NCBI GenBank assembly: GCA_029866155.1
Contig: JARWZW010000035.1
Span: forward strand, 1-32,114
Source: Caulobacter sp.
GTDB taxonomy: Bacteria; Pseudomonadota; Alphaproteobacteria; Caulobacterales; Caulobacteraceae
Length of the DNA stretch: 32,114 nt
Direction of reading: 5' to 3'
Shown here: piece after piece, positions 1-8,684 of the stretch
Layout: each line of letters begins with the position of its first letter
Position numbering within the stretch: position 1 is the first letter of the stretch
Notes under the pieces: model-generated
Told to the model about the DNA's origin: nothing
Databases searched by the model: none
The model's input: the letters and a program-made list of their open reading frames with translations, nothing else
Program-made: the position numbers and the translations under genes

Positions 1-71
1 CGGGCGGCGCCGGCCAGGCCCTGCAGCACCATGATGGCCGGACCGGCAATGTCGCGACGTCCAGCGCTCAT
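1..71 (-). CDS. N-terminal fragment of unidentified protein, cut by window edge
   Basis: An open frame starts with ATG ten bases after the rpe stop on the same strand and runs off the left edge. About 23 residues are visible, beginning MSAGRRDIAGPAIMVLQG. The short gap to rpe suggests the two genes share a transcript. The fragment is too short to identify. In related genomes a heparinase II/III-family gene and then purH often follow rsmB, so a heparinase is possible, but nothing in these residues proves it. Confidence 0.4.
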   Translation of the reverse strand, partial: MSAGRRDIAGPAIMVLQGLAGAA

Positions 72-80
72 GGCTTGCGG

Positions 81-752
81 TCAGGCTCCGCGCAGGGCGG
101 CAATATTGCCGGCATAGGCGTCCGGTCCGCCCTTGAAGACCGCCGAGCCGGCCACCAGGGCCGTGGCTCCGGCCGACAGGCAGAGGGGGGCGGTCTCGGC
201 CGTCACCCCGCCATCCACTTCCAGGATGATGTCGCAGCCGGAGGCGTCGATCATCTTTCGCAGCCGCTCGATCTTGCGCAGCTGGGAGGCGATGAAGCTC
301 TGGCCGCCGAAGCCCGGATTGACCGTCATGACCAACACCAGGTCCACATCCTCCATCATGTCTTCGATGGTGTCGGTGGAGGTGGAGGGGTTGAACACCA
401 CCCCGGCTTTTGCGCCGAGCTTGCGGATCTGGCGCAGGGTGCGGTTCAGGTGCGGGCCGGCCTCGGGATGGACGCTGATCAGGTCTGCGCCGGCGGCCCG
501 GAAGGCTTCCAGATAGGGATCGGCCGGGGCGATCATCAGATGGACGTCAAAGGGGATGGCCACATGGGGCCTCAGGGCCTTCACCACGTCGGGGCCGATG
601 GTGATGTTGGGCACGAAATGGCCGTCCATGACGTCCACATGCACCCAGTCGGCGCCGGCCGCTTCGATGGCGCGGCATTCCTCGCCCAGCCGTGAGAAGT
701 CGGACGCCAGGATGGAGGGCGCGATGATCGGGCGCGTCTTGGTCATCGGCAA
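81..752 (-). CDS. rpe: Ribulose-phosphate 3-epimerase
   Basis: This cytosolic TIM-barrel enzyme interconverts D-ribulose 5-phosphate and D-xylulose 5-phosphate in the pentose phosphate and Calvin pathways. At 223 aa it has the usual family length. Visible motifs are APSILASDFSRL (residues 11-22), WVHVDVMDGHFVPN with H38 and D40, HLMI with H71, VNPGFGGQSF (144-153) and ILEVDGGV with D180. The two His and two Asp match the expected metal ligands and acid/base pair. It lies 62 bp downstream of rsmB on the same strand and is followed within 10 bp by another start, so it is probably part of a leftward operon. The start MPMTKTRP has a second Met at residue 3, so the exact start could shift by two codons. 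Confidence 0.97.
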   Translation of the reverse strand: MPMTKTRPIIAPSILASDFSRLGEECRAIEAAGADWVHVDVMDGHFVPNITIGPDVVKALRPHVAIPFDVHLMIAPADPYLEAFRAAGADLISVHPEAGPHLNRTLRQIRKLGAKAGVVFNPSTSTDTIEDMMEDVDLVLVMTVNPGFGGQSFIASQLRKIERLRKMIDASGCDIILEVDGGVTAETAPLCLSAGATALVAGSAVFKGGPDAYAGNIAALRGA

Positions 753-814
753 GGCTTAGCGTCTGGCGAAGAGTCGAACAAGGACAGGCCTTGCCGGGAT
801 GGACCCGTTCCGGC

Positions 815-2122
815 TCAGGACGCCGGCTTGCGTTGCAGGCAGGCGGCGAAAAACCCGTCCTGGCCGCCCGGGCGCTGATGGGGCAAAAGCCGCAGCCAGC
901 CTTCCGGTGTCAGACTGGCGGCGGGGGCGCCGCAGAGTTGCGGGTCTGCGGGTCGGGTCTCGAAATCGCCATGCCGGGCCAGGAAGCCCGCGATCTGCTG
1001 CTCGCCCTCTTCCGGTTCCAGGCTACAGACGCAATAGACCAGCCGCCCGCCGGGCGCGAGCCGCCGGGCGGCGCTGTCCAGCAGTCTGGCCTGGACGGCC
1101 GACAGGCTGGCGATATCGCCGGGCCGGGCCGCCCAGAGGACGTCTGGGTGCCGACGGAAGGTGCCCGTCGCCGAGCAGGGGGCGTCCAGCAGGATGGCGT
1201 CGAAGGTCCGGCTATCGGACCAGGTGATGGCGTCGGCGGCGATGATCTCCGCCTCCAGGCCCATCCGCAGCAGGTTTTCGGCGACTCGCTTCAGCCGTTC
1301 GGCCGAGCGGTCGAGGGCGGTGACGGCCGCGCCCGTCGCCGCCAGCTGCAGGGTCTTGCCGCCGGGGGCGGCGCAGAGGTCCAGGATCGTCTGGCCGGAG
1401 CTGGGGTCCAGCATCCGGGCGGGAATGGCCGCGGCGGCGTCCTGCACCCACCACTGACCTTCCGAAAAGCCCGGCCAGAGGGAGGGATCACCCCGCTGGG
1501 CGACCCGCAGGGTTCCGCCGGCCAGGGCCTCGCCCTCCAGGGCGGCTGTCAGGGTCTCCAGGTCGCCGGGCTTCTTCAGGCTGAGGTCCGTGGCCGGTTC
1601 GGCGGCGATCTGCGCGGCGATCAGTCGGGCGGTCTCGGGACCAAAGGCAGCCTGCCAGCGGGCCAGCAGCCAGGGCGGCGCCAGGGCCTCGGGGTCATCG
1701 ACAGGCGCGCCATCCCGCAACAGGCCCCGCAGTATGGCGTTGATCAGGCCCTTGAAGGACCGGGTCGCCTTGTCCCGGTCGGCCAGGGCGACGCTGGTGG
1801 AAACGGCCGCATGGTCAGGCGTGTCGAACCAGAACAGCTGGGTGACACCAAGCCGCAACAGGTTTCGCACCCGGGCCGGCGGCTCGCGGTTCAGGCGCGG
1901 CGCCAGCAGCCGGTCGACGGCGCCCAGGCGGCGGAGGCAGGCCAGGGTCAGGGCCCGGGCGAAGGCCCGGTCGCGGCTGTCCAGCCCGCGCATGGCGTTG
2001 GTGGTCGCCGCCTCATCCAGCCCGGCCCGCCGCTCGAGCGCAGCCTCAAGCAGGGTGATGGCGGCCCGGCGGGCGGCGAGATCGTCAAGGGGAGCATCAG
2101 TCACGCCCGTCCCCTGCGCCAT
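815..2122 (-). CDS. rsmB: 16S rRNA (cytosine(967)-C(5))-methyltransferase RsmB
   Basis: This enzyme transfers a methyl group from SAM to C5 of C967 in 16S rRNA during small-subunit maturation. The 435-aa protein has an N-terminal NusB-like RNA-binding region (about residues 15-140) and a C-terminal Rossmann methyltransferase. Motif I is LDLCAAPGGKT (247-257). Motif IV DAPCSATG carries C316. Motif VI YCVCSLEPEEGE carries C366, the expected nucleophile, with C316 aiding release. It is transcribed leftward with rpe downstream and a small unknown gene 86 bp upstream. The SDHAF4-like gene nearby fits the common alphaproteobacterial pairing of DUF1674 and rsmB. The RsmB subgroup is preferred over RsmF because of the NusB-like N-terminus. 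Confidence 0.95.
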   Translation of the reverse strand: MAQGTGVTDAPLDDLAARRAAITLLEAALERRAGLDEAATTNAMRGLDSRDRAFARALTLACLRRLGAVDRLLAPRLNREPPARVRNLLRLGVTQLFWFDTPDHAAVSTSVALADRDKATRSFKGLINAILRGLLRDGAPVDDPEALAPPWLLARWQAAFGPETARLIAAQIAAEPATDLSLKKPGDLETLTAALEGEALAGGTLRVAQRGDPSLWPGFSEGQWWVQDAAAAIPARMLDPSSGQTILDLCAAPGGKTLQLAATGAAVTALDRSAERLKRVAENLLRMGLEAEIIAADAITWSDSRTFDAILLDAPCSATGTFRRHPDVLWAARPGDIASLSAVQARLLDSAARRLAPGGRLVYCVCSLEPEEGEQQIAGFLARHGDFETRPADPQLCGAPAASLTPEGWLRLLPHQRPGGQDGFFAACLQRKPAS

Positions 2123-2208
2123 GGCGGCGAGACTGGCAAGGGTTGGGGCGGGATTCCCTTCCGGTCCCCGGGGGAGAAGTCAGGAACGGTCTGCCAGCGC
2201 GGAGTTCC

Positions 2209-2493
2209 TTACAGACCCAGGCCCTTCTTCATCTGCTGGACGCATTCGGCATTGCCGGCGGCGATCATCTTTTTCAGGACCTGGCCGTTGTTTTCGAGCA
2301 GTTGGTCATAGGTGGGCGAGTCGGGCGTCGTCTTCGGGCCGATGAAGCATTTTGCCTTGGCGATCTGCTTGCCGTCCGTTCCGTTGAGGACCCTCACGTT
2401 GCTGCCGTAAATCTCGGCCAGTTTGTCTGGTCGCTCCTTTGCGGCGGATTTGTCGCCATGGCGCGGCGCGTCCCGGCCAAGGATCGCCGTCAC
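2209..2493 (-). CDS. Small hypothetical protein with GTG start
   Basis: I do not recognise this 94-aa protein. It starts with GTG; an in-frame TAG lies five codons upstream and no ATG is available in the first part of the frame, so the start is the least certain point. The chain is Lys-rich and soluble-looking. It has two cysteines, C49 (AKCFIGPK) and C84 (NAECVQQMKKGLGL), and a region of mixed helix (YDQLLENNGQVLKKMI). There is no signal peptide or membrane segment from this start. An exported protein whose N-terminus was lost to a frameshift is an alternative. It precedes rsmB on the same strand and diverges from the SDHAF4-like gene with a 53-bp gap that must hold both promoters. Confidence 0.5.
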   Translation of the reverse strand: MTAILGRDAPRHGDKSAAKERPDKLAEIYGSNVRVLNGTDGKQIAKAKCFIGPKTTPDSPTYDQLLENNGQVLKKMIAAGNAECVQQMKKGLGL

Positions 2494-2546
2494 CGGGATT
2501 TCGACCTATATCAAGCAGCATGCCCCCCGTTTCGCCGGACCCTGCC

Positions 2547-2762
2547 ATGACCGACTCCCCTGATCAGGTTCCCGAAGCGCCCGGCGCTGCGCCCGGCAAG
2601 GTGTTGACGCCTCAGGCCCGGCGGGCGCTGGAGGAGGCCCAGGCGCGGCGGCTGGACCGGCAGGCCGCCGAAGATGCGCCTTTGGAAGACGGCGGCCCGG
2701 CGGGCCTTGAACCGACCCGCTTTGGCGACTGGGAACGCAAGGGCGTGGCGGTGGACTTCTAG
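2547..2762 (+). CDS. SDHAF4-like succinate dehydrogenase assembly factor (DUF1674)
   Basis: The C-terminus GLEPTRFGDWERKGVAVDF is the hallmark of the DUF1674/Sdh8/SDHAF4 family. These small proteins bind the flavinylated succinate dehydrogenase subunit before complex II assembly and limit its oxidant production. The 71-aa length from the chosen ATG (MTDSPDQVPEAPG) fits the family, in which only the C-terminal 25-30 residues are conserved and the rest is disordered and charged. An in-frame ATG at 2520 would add nine residues. The gene diverges from the small GTG-start gene next to rsmB, a neighbourhood often seen for DUF1674 in alphaproteobacteria. The SDH role is inferred from the family; no sdh genes are in the window. 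Confidence 0.85.
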   Translation: MTDSPDQVPEAPGAAPGKVLTPQARRALEEAQARRLDRQAAEDAPLEDGGPAGLEPTRFGDWERKGVAVDF

Positions 2763-2989
2763 GGAGCGCGCTCAAGACCCTGCCCCTTTGGGGCAAGGGG
2801 ACCATCGCGCAGCGACCGTGGATCGGGTCCCCACCGGCCTGTCCGCCGCCAAGGCGGCTGCATAAGGGCGGACCGACCCCCTCAGCCGCCTGGTTTGCAG
2901 GCGACCGCTCCCTCGAACTGGCCTGCGGCCCTGGGGGGGCATCCGCTCGCGTCGCAGGCGCACAGGGTCGCAGGATCGGCGAAGGCGGC

Positions 2990-3005
2990 TTAACCTCTTG
3001 TTAAC
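2990..3005 (+). promoter_or_regulatory. Candidate CtrA-binding box
   Basis: The sequence TTAACCTCTTGTTAAC has two TTAA half-sites separated by exactly seven bases and a trailing C. This matches the Caulobacter CtrA consensus TTAA-N7-TTAAC. It ends 22 bp before the preferred start of the Gly-rich secreted protein. TTAA is rare in this GC-rich sequence, so chance is unlikely but not excluded. No -10 element is clear. Confidence 0.55.
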
Positions 3006-3027
3006 CAGTCAAGAGGGCCTTCCGGTC

Positions 3028-3537
3028 ATGTCCAGCTTCCAGCGCGGCGCAGTCCTTTCCGGGCTGGGGCTTCTGTTTTCCCTGGCTTCCCTGGTCCTTG
3101 TTGCGCCCGCCCAGGCCCAGGATCGCTACAGCGGCGCCGGGACCCCGGGCTATTACGACGCCCGGCAGGACGGCGCGACAGCCCCCTATTGCTGCAGCGG
3201 CGAGGTCCGGGTCCCGATGGAGAACCCCGTCGATCCCTGCGCCCTTGAGCCGCAATGCCCCCGCTACAGCCAGGCGCCTGTCCAGCCGGAAGGCCTGACC
3301 CTGCCGGACAGTTTCTTCTATGGCGGCGGCGGGGTGGGCTCGGACTATGTCGGGGCTGAAGGCGGCGGGGTGGTGATCGTGGTCGGCGGCGGCGCAAGCT
3401 ATGCCCTGGCCCGGGCCAGCGCCAACAGCAGCGTCAGCATCCGGATCGGCGGTGGGAGGGGTGGCCATGGCGGCGGGGGCGGCGGCCACGGCCATCCGGC
3501 CAGGCCGGGCGGCGGGGGTTGCGGCTGCGGGCACTGA
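3028..3537 (+). CDS. Secreted glycine/histidine-rich protein of unknown function
   Basis: This 169-aa protein has a clear Sec signal peptide (basic start MSSFQR, hydrophobic core, cleavage after AQA at about residue 30). Its start is chosen because AGAGGG sits 11 bp upstream; an in-frame TTG at 2998 would spoil the signal peptide. The mature part has four cysteines in the first half (C55, C56, C71, C77), a Gly-rich stretch, a segment VVIVVGGGASYALA (about 115-128) that could be a short strand or membrane-active region, and a Gly/His tail ending GCGCGH. The His/Cys tail could bind metal, which is only a guess. I know no family name. The CtrA-like box just upstream suggests cell-cycle or envelope-linked expression. 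Confidence 0.7.
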   Translation: MSSFQRGAVLSGLGLLFSLASLVLVAPAQAQDRYSGAGTPGYYDARQDGATAPYCCSGEVRVPMENPVDPCALEPQCPRYSQAPVQPEGLTLPDSFFYGGGGVGSDYVGAEGGGVVIVVGGGASYALARASANSSVSIRIGGGRGGHGGGGGGHGHPARPGGGGCGCGH

Positions 3538-3552
3538 GGCCCGGCCTGCCGC

Positions 3553-5394
3553 CTACATCCGTTCCGGCGTCTCGATGCCCAGCAGGTCCAGCGCCATTTC
3601 CAGCTGGTCCAGGGTGGTCCGGGCCAGCCTCAGCCGTGAGCCGCGCAGGGCCTCGGTCTCGGCGGCCATGATCGGGCAGGCGGCATAGAATTTCGAAAAG
3701 GCCTGGGCCAGCTTGAAGGCGTGGTCGGCGATGAAGTTGGGGGCCTTCTTGTCATAGGCCTCGGTCACGGCCGCATCGAACGCGTCCAGCATCAGGACCA
3801 GTTCGCGCTCCGCCGGTTGCGAAACCGTCACCGGGCCGGCTCGCGATCCTTCCGCCTCGGCCCTCCGCAGAACCGATTTTATCCGCACGGCCTGGTAAAG
3901 CAGATAGGGGCCGGTCTTGCCTTCGAAGGCTGTGAACCGGTCCAGGTCGAAGACATAGCTGGTACCGCGATAGTTGGAGAGATCGGCGAACTTCAGGGCG
4001 GCCACGGCCACCTTGTGGGCGATGCCCTCGAACTCCTCCGGGCTGAGCTCCGTTCCCAGGCCGGCTTCGCGCAGCCGCTCCCGGGCCTTGTCCCTGGCCA
4101 TCTCGATCAGGTCATGCAGTTTCAGCACCCCGCCCTCGCGGGTCTTGAAGGGCTTGCCGTCAGCGCCGTTCATGGTGCCGAAGCCGATGTGTTCCAGGCT
4201 GCCCTTGCCGGCATAGCCGGCCAGATAGGCGCCCCGGAAGACCTGCTCGAAATGCTCGGCCTGACGCTGGTCGACACAATAGAGGATCAGGGAAGGGTCA
4301 AAGGTCCGCCGCCGGTCCAGGATGGTCGCCAGATCGGTGGTGCCATACATGGCCGAGCCGTCCCGCGAGACGATCAGCAGAGGATCGGGGCTGGGCGCCT
4401 CGATGACCGAACCGTCCGGCAGCTTCTTCTTCTTGGTCTCGCCGGGACCGGCGACATGGATCACCCGGGCGCCCTGGTCCTCGACCAGCAGTCCTTTGGC
4501 CTGAAGTTCGGTAATCATGCCGGCGATCAGGGGATCGGCGTCGCTTTCGCCCTTCCAGAGGTCGAAATCGATGCCGAGCGCGTGGAACTCCCGCTCCAGG
4601 GCCACCCGGCTGACATTGACGAAATGCCGCCACAGCAGCCGATAGCCGAACCGGCCATGCTGCAGTTCGGCGGTCGCCCGACGGGCCCGGTCGCGATAGT
4701 CGATATCGGTCTTGGCCCGGCCTGCGGCCAGGGGATAGAGCCGGTCCAGGTCGGCCAGGGTCACCCGGCTGGACAGTTCCTCCAGCACCCGGGTGCGATC
4801 GGCGTCGGAAAATCCGGCCGGCTCATCGGTCAGCCTGTCCATCAGGGCGCGGATGAAGGGAACCTCTTCCATCACGGCCACGATTAGCAGGCCCATCTGG
4901 AAGCCCCAGTCGCCGAAATGGGCATCGCCGAGGACCAGGTCGCCGCGGAACCGGTAGATCCGCTTGACCGCCTCGCCGATGATCGAGGCGCGCAGATGGC
5001 CCACATGCATGGGCTTGGCGACATTGGGACCGGCATAGTCGACCAGCACCCGCCGCGCCTCGGCGACCAGGACGGCGCCCTTGCGGTCGTCCTGGGCGAT
5101 CTGGTTGGCCCGGGCCGACAGGGCGGCCGGGCTGACCCGCATATTGATGAAGCCCAGGCCGGCGATCTCGACAGAAGCCAGGTCCGGATGACCGGTCAGC
5201 CGGTCGATCACACCCTGGGCGATGTCCCGGGGCGGTTTGCGCGCAATCTTGGCCGCCGCCAGGGCGCCATTGCACTGGAAATCGGCCAGGTCAGGCCGGT
5301 CAGACGGGGTGACGCGGCCGAGGTCGGCCGATATCCCCTGGTCAGCGAAGGCGGCCGCGACCGCCTCGCCCAGGGAACGCTTCAAATCAGTCAT
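3553..5394 (-). CDS. argS: Arginyl-tRNA synthetase
   Basis: This class I synthetase charges tRNA-Arg with arginine in the cytosol. The 613-aa protein begins with an ArgRS N-terminal (Add-1) domain of about 100 residues. The HIGH signature appears as [14 protein letters not shown] with HVGH at 130-133. The catalytic domain contains [11 protein letters not shown] and [18 protein letters not shown], the segment that replaces KMSKS in most bacterial ArgRS. The DALR-type anticodon-binding domain ends with [17 protein letters not shown]. The gene starts 5 bp after the stop of the upstream secreted protein on the same strand, so the two are probably cotranscribed. It ends facing the Gly-rich gene with a 15-bp gap. 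Confidence 0.97.
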   Translation of the reverse strand: MTDLKRSLGEAVAAAFADQGISADLGRVTPSDRPDLADFQCNGALAAAKIARKPPRDIAQGVIDRLTGHPDLASVEIAGLGFINMRVSPAALSARANQIAQDDRKGAVLVAEARRVLVDYAGPNVAKPMHVGHLRASIIGEAVKRIYRFRGDLVLGDAHFGDWGFQMGLLIVAVMEEVPFIRALMDRLTDEPAGFSDADRTRVLEELSSRVTLADLDRLYPLAAGRAKTDIDYRDRARRATAELQHGRFGYRLLWRHFVNVSRVALEREFHALGIDFDLWKGESDADPLIAGMITELQAKGLLVEDQGARVIHVAGPGETKKKKLPDGSVIEAPSPDPLLIVSRDGSAMYGTTDLATILDRRRTFDPSLILYCVDQRQAEHFEQVFRGAYLAGYAGKGSLEHIGFGTMNGADGKPFKTREGGVLKLHDLIEMARDKARERLREAGLGTELSPEEFEGIAHKVAVAALKFADLSNYRGTSYVFDLDRFTAFEGKTGPYLLYQAVRIKSVLRRAEAEGSRAGPVTVSQPAERELVLMLDAFDAAVTEAYDKKAPNFIADHAFKLAQAFSKFYAACPIMAAETEALRGSRLRLARTTLDQLEMALDLLGIETPERM

Positions 5395-5399
5395 GGGTA

Positions 5400-6059
5400 T
5401 CAGGGCGTTCCGGTCTTGGGGGCGCCGGCATTGACCCGGAACCGTTTTCCTTCGCGGTTGAAGGCCGCCATTTCCGGCGTCACGTCAAATCCGACCAGGA
5501 CTTCAAAATTGGCGCCGTTGGTTTCCAGGCTGGCCCGGGGAATCACGATTCCGGCCAGGCTTTCCTTCACGCTGGCGCGGTCGCCGGAGAAGGTGACGGG
5601 CAGGTCGAAATATTCCTTGGCGATAACGCCCTTGTTACGTTCGGTGACCGCCACCCAGTAGCGGTAGGTCTTGCGGCTGTCGGCGGCCTGCGGGCCCTTG
5701 CCCAGGCCGAACAGCAGGTCGACCTGCACCCGGATCGGCTCGGCGTCGCGATACTCGCATCCGGAGGCCAGGCCCTGGATTTCGCCGGTGTAGGCCACGG
5801 CGCCAGCTGATTCCCGGCCGTCCTTGAATTCCGTGTAGCGGCCGGCGTCGTAGAGGATCTTCACATAGGGGCAGGGGCCCGCATTGCGCAGCGCGGGCAG
5901 AGGGGCCTCGGCCTGGTTCCACTCCTTGTCGCGGGATTTCTTCTTGGCGGATTCTTCCTCCTGCTTACGGTCGGAGTCGGGTCGCCGTTGCTGGGCCACG
6001 GCAGGGGCGACAGTGGCGAGAATCACGCCTGCTAGGGCGAAGGTCAGGAGACGACGCAT
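5400..6059 (-). CDS. Exported protein of unknown function, upstream of argS
   Basis: This protein is 219 aa from the preferred ATG ([12 protein letters not shown]); a start five codons further upstream gives MSGPS before it. Residues 1-22 form a Sec signal peptide cleaved after AVA. A charged Glu/Lys linker follows (about 25-50). A globular region then holds two cysteines ([16 protein letters not shown] and [13 protein letters not shown]) and alternating strands ([23 protein letters not shown]). A disulfide between the two cysteines in the periplasm is plausible. I do not recognise a named domain. Stop and argS start are 5 bp apart, so it leads an operon with argS. It diverges from ispH, with 132 bp between them for both promoters. 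Confidence 0.75.
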   Translation of the reverse strand: MRRLLTFALAGVILATVAPAVAQQRRPDSDRKQEEESAKKKSRDKEWNQAEAPLPALRNAGPCPYVKILYDAGRYTEFKDGRESAGAVAYTGEIQGLASGCEYRDAEPIRVQVDLLFGLGKGPQAADSRKTYRYWVAVTERNKGVIAKEYFDLPVTFSGDRASVKESLAGIVIPRASLETNGANFEVLVGFDVTPEMAAFNREGKRFRVNAGAPKTGTP

Positions 6060-6191
6060 GCTGGGTCCAGACAAGAACTTGAAACCACGCCCCCACCGGG
6101 CGCGACTTCATTCTGCTGCTGATAAAGGCATATGCGTGGCCCCGCAACGCGGTGCTGGCGGTGCGTGTATTGAAGGCCTAACTACACACCC

Positions 6192-7148
6192 ATGACCGCT
6201 CATGCTTCCAAGCCTCCGCTCAGGGTCCTGCTGGCCAGCCCCCGGGGTTTCTGCGCCGGTGTCGACCGCGCCATCCAGATCGTCGAACGGGCGATCGAGA
6301 AATATGGCGCCCCGGTCTATGTGCGCCACGAGATCGTCCATAACCGCTATGTCGTGGACAGGCTCAAGGCCATGGGGGCCATCTTCATCGAGGAGGTGAG
6401 CGAGGCGCCGGTCGATCGACCCATCGTGTTTTCGGCCCATGGCGTGCCCAAGAGCGTGCCGGCCGAGGCCCGTCAGCGGCAGATGCTCTATCTCGACGCC
6501 ACCTGTCCGCTGGTCTCCAAGGTGCATGTCGAGGCCCAGCGCCATTTTGACGCGGGGCGCGAGATCGTGCTGATCGGCCATGAAGGCCATCCCGAGGTGG
6601 TGGGCACCATGGGTCAGCTTCCGCCTGGCGCAGTTCAGTTGATCGAGACCAGCGCCGATGCGGAGCGGTTCAATCCTCTGGATTCGGCCAATGTCGCCTT
6701 CGTCACCCAGACCACCCTCTCGGTCGACGACACCGCCGACATCGTGGCCATCCTGCAGCGGCGCTTTCCGGGGATCGCCACGCCCCACAAGGAAGACATC
6801 TGCTACGCTACTACCAACCGCCAGGACGCTGTGAAGGCCATTTCGGTCGCTTGCGACGTCCTGCTGGTCATCGGCTCGGCCAACAGCTCCAACTCGGTCC
6901 GCCTGGTCGAGGTGGGGGTCAAGGCGGGGGCGGGGGCGGCCTATCTGATCGACAAGGCGACAGACCTGCAGGAAGCCTGGCTGCAGGGCGTCGGCTCCAT
7001 CGGCATCACGGCCGGGGCCTCGGCGCCGGAACTGCTGGTCCAGGGGCTGATCGATCGGCTTGCCGAGAATTATGAACTGACCATCGAGGAGGTGGCCCCC
7101 ACCCGGGAAACCGTGACCTTCAAGCTGCCGAGGGTTCTGCGGACCTGA
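6192..7148 (+). CDS. ispH: 4-hydroxy-3-methylbut-2-enyl diphosphate reductase
   Basis: IspH catalyses the last step of the MEP pathway, reducing HMBPP to IPP and DMAPP with a [4Fe-4S] cluster. The 318-aa protein has all three cluster cysteines: C21 ([10 protein letters not shown]), C105 ([11 protein letters not shown]) and C204 ([12 protein letters not shown]). The substrate motifs [13 protein letters not shown] and GSANSSNS are intact. It heads the rightward run ispH-thrB-rnhA, an arrangement common in alphaproteobacteria. The gap to thrB is 52 bp. Nothing about the gene is unusual. Confidence 0.98.
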   Translation: MTAHASKPPLRVLLASPRGFCAGVDRAIQIVERAIEKYGAPVYVRHEIVHNRYVVDRLKAMGAIFIEEVSEAPVDRPIVFSAHGVPKSVPAEARQRQMLYLDATCPLVSKVHVEAQRHFDAGREIVLIGHEGHPEVVGTMGQLPPGAVQLIETSADAERFNPLDSANVAFVTQTTLSVDDTADIVAILQRRFPGIATPHKEDICYATTNRQDAVKAISVACDVLLVIGSANSSNSVRLVEVGVKAGAGAAYLIDKATDLQEAWLQGVGSIGITAGASAPELLVQGLIDRLAENYELTIEEVAPTRETVTFKLPRVLRT

Positions 7149-7200
7149 TCCCGGCCCGCGCCCTCTTGACCCAGGACCCGGGCCCGGCCATCCCCCGCTG

Positions 7201-8160
7201 ATGGCGGTCTATACAGATATTTCGGACGAGGAACTGCGCGCATTCCTGGCCGGTTTCGACCTGGGCGAGGCCCTGAGCTTCAAGGGGATCGCCGAGGGGG
7301 TGGAGAATTCCAACTTCCTGCTGGAAACCGAGGCGGGCCGGTTCATCCTGACCGTCTACGAGAAGCGGGTCAGGGCCGAGGAACTGCCCTATTTTCTGGG
7401 TCTGATGGGCTGGCTCGCCGACCAGGGTTTCCCCTCGGCTCGGCCGGTGCTGGACCGGTCTGGCCAGGTTCTGCAGTCCCTTCGCGGCAAGCCGGCGGCC
7501 CTCGCCCAGTTTCTGCCTGGCCTGTCGGTGCGGCGGCCCAGCGTCGCCCAGTGCCGCGAGGCGGGCGAGGGCCTGGCCTGGCTGCATCAGGCCGGCCAGG
7601 GTTATGGCGGGCGTCGGGCCAATGATCTGGGCCAGTCGGCCTGGGGAGAATTCTTTGCACCCCTGGGGCCGGCGGCCGAGGGGCTCAAGCCGGGCCTGGC
7701 CTCCGTGGTGGCGGCAGATCTCGATCATCTGGCCAGCCATTGGCCGCAGGACCTGCCGTCCGGCGTCATTCATGCCGATTTCTTCCCGGACAATGTCTTC
7801 TTCCGCGAAGGGCGTTTCAGCGCCGCGATCGACTTCTATTTCGCCTGCGACGATTTTCTCGCCTACGACCTGGCTGTGACCCTCAATGCCTGGTGTTTCG
7901 AGCCGAGCGGCGACTTCAATGTCACGGCCGGAAAGGCCCTGCTGGCCGGTTACGAGAAACGCCGGCCCCTGTCGCGGGCCGAACGGGCGGCTCTGCCCGT
8001 CCTGGCCCATGGCGCGGCCATGCGCTTCTTCCTGACAAGGCTGGCAGACTGGGGTCCGGTCCCGGACGGCGCCCTGGTGCGACCCAAGGACCCTCTGGAA
8101 TACGAACGCAAGCTGGCGGTTCACCGGGCGGGTCTCAGCATCCTGAGCGACCCGGCATGA
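7201..8160 (+). CDS. thrB: Homoserine kinase, aminoglycoside-phosphotransferase-fold type
   Basis: This is the non-GHMP type of homoserine kinase found in alphaproteobacteria. It phosphorylates homoserine to O-phosphohomoserine for threonine synthesis. The 319-aa length is typical. The N-lobe has [15 protein letters not shown] and the invariant-Lys strand [10 protein letters not shown]. The catalytic loop is [13 protein letters not shown], with H191 and D193. The metal-binding segment is [17 protein letters not shown], with D211. The stop overlaps the rnhA start by four bases (ATGA), implying translational coupling. Position between ispH and rnhA supports thrB over other kinases of this fold. 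Confidence 0.95.
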   Translation: MAVYTDISDEELRAFLAGFDLGEALSFKGIAEGVENSNFLLETEAGRFILTVYEKRVRAEELPYFLGLMGWLADQGFPSARPVLDRSGQVLQSLRGKPAALAQFLPGLSVRRPSVAQCREAGEGLAWLHQAGQGYGGRRANDLGQSAWGEFFAPLGPAAEGLKPGLASVVAADLDHLASHWPQDLPSGVIHADFFPDNVFFREGRFSAAIDFYFACDDFLAYDLAVTLNAWCFEPSGDFNVTAGKALLAGYEKRRPLSRAERAALPVLAHGAAMRFFLTRLADWGPVPDGALVRPKDPLEYERKLAVHRAGLSILSDPA

Positions 8161-8603
8161 CCCCGAAGGTGTTGATCTACACGGACGGAGCCTGCCGTGG
8201 AAATCCCGGTCCCGGGGGCTGGGGCGCGATCCTGATGATGGGCGCACACAAGAAGACCCTGTGCGGCGGCGAACTGGCCACCACCAACAACCGGATGGAG
8301 CTGATGGCCGCCATCCAGGCCCTGGAAGCGCTGAACAAGCCGTGCACGGTCGAGCTCCATACCGACAGCCAGTACGTCAAGCGCGGCGTCACCGAATGGC
8401 TGCATCTGTGGAAGGCCCGGGGCTGGCGCACCATGACCAAGGGGGCGGTCAAGAACGAGGACCTCTGGAAACGGCTGGATTCCGCCCGGGCCCGGCATGA
8501 GGTCGACTGGCGTTGGGTCAAGGGCCACGCCGGCCACGAATTCAACGAAGTCGCCGACGAGTTGGCGCGCCGGGGCATGCTGGAAACCCTGGGCGAGGCC
8601 TGA
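8157..8603 (+). CDS. rnhA: Ribonuclease HI
   Basis: RNase HI cuts the RNA strand of RNA-DNA hybrids, removing primers and R-loops. The 148-aa protein keeps the catalytic residues at the same numbers as the E. coli enzyme: D10 ([11 protein letters not shown]), E48 (NNRMELMA), D70 (HTDSQYV), H124 (VKGHAGH) and D134 (EVADELAR). The basic protrusion is present ([10 protein letters not shown]). The start is fixed by the ATGA overlap with thrB. It closes the ispH-thrB-rnhA operon. In many relatives a peroxiredoxin gene follows, but here a sulfatase does, so the conserved block seems to end at this point. Confidence 0.97.
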   Translation: MTPKVLIYTDGACRGNPGPGGWGAILMMGAHKKTLCGGELATTNNRMELMAAIQALEALNKPCTVELHTDSQYVKRGVTEWLHLWKARGWRTMTKGAVKNEDLWKRLDSARARHEVDWRWVKGHAGHEFNEVADELARRGMLETLGEA

Positions 8604-8627
8604 CAGGCGCGGCCACGGCTTGACGGG

Positions 8628-8662
8628 TGATTGTTATGGCATTCATTATGCCAAAATAATCA
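8628..8662. promoter_or_regulatory. 35-bp near-perfect palindrome before the sulfatase gene
   Basis: Two 15-base arms flank a 5-base centre (TCATT). The left arm begins TGATT and ends TGGCAT; the right arm begins ATGCCA and ends AATCA. The arms pair at 13 of 15 positions. It is AT-rich against a GC-rich background and ends 22 bp before the sulfatase ATG. Without a following U-run it does not look like an intrinsic terminator, so a dimeric-regulator operator overlapping the promoter is the better reading. Confidence 0.55.
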
Positions 8663-8684
8663 CGTCAGGACCGGGGTGGACGCA

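Noticed and set aside
791..2311. A 506-codon rightward open frame over rsmB
   Set aside because: It is antisense to rsmB, whose motifs are intact, and is low-complexity Gly/Gln/Arg.
2781..2795. Hairpin TGCCCCTTTGGGGCA after the SDHAF4-like gene, considered as a terminator
   Set aside because: The stem is six bases with a three-base loop and no U-run follows, so it is too weak to call in GC-rich DNA.
3553..5394. Missing KMSKS motif in ArgRS, considered as an inactivating loss
   Set aside because: Most bacterial ArgRS lack a canonical KMSKS and use the conserved upstream Lys segment, so this is normal.
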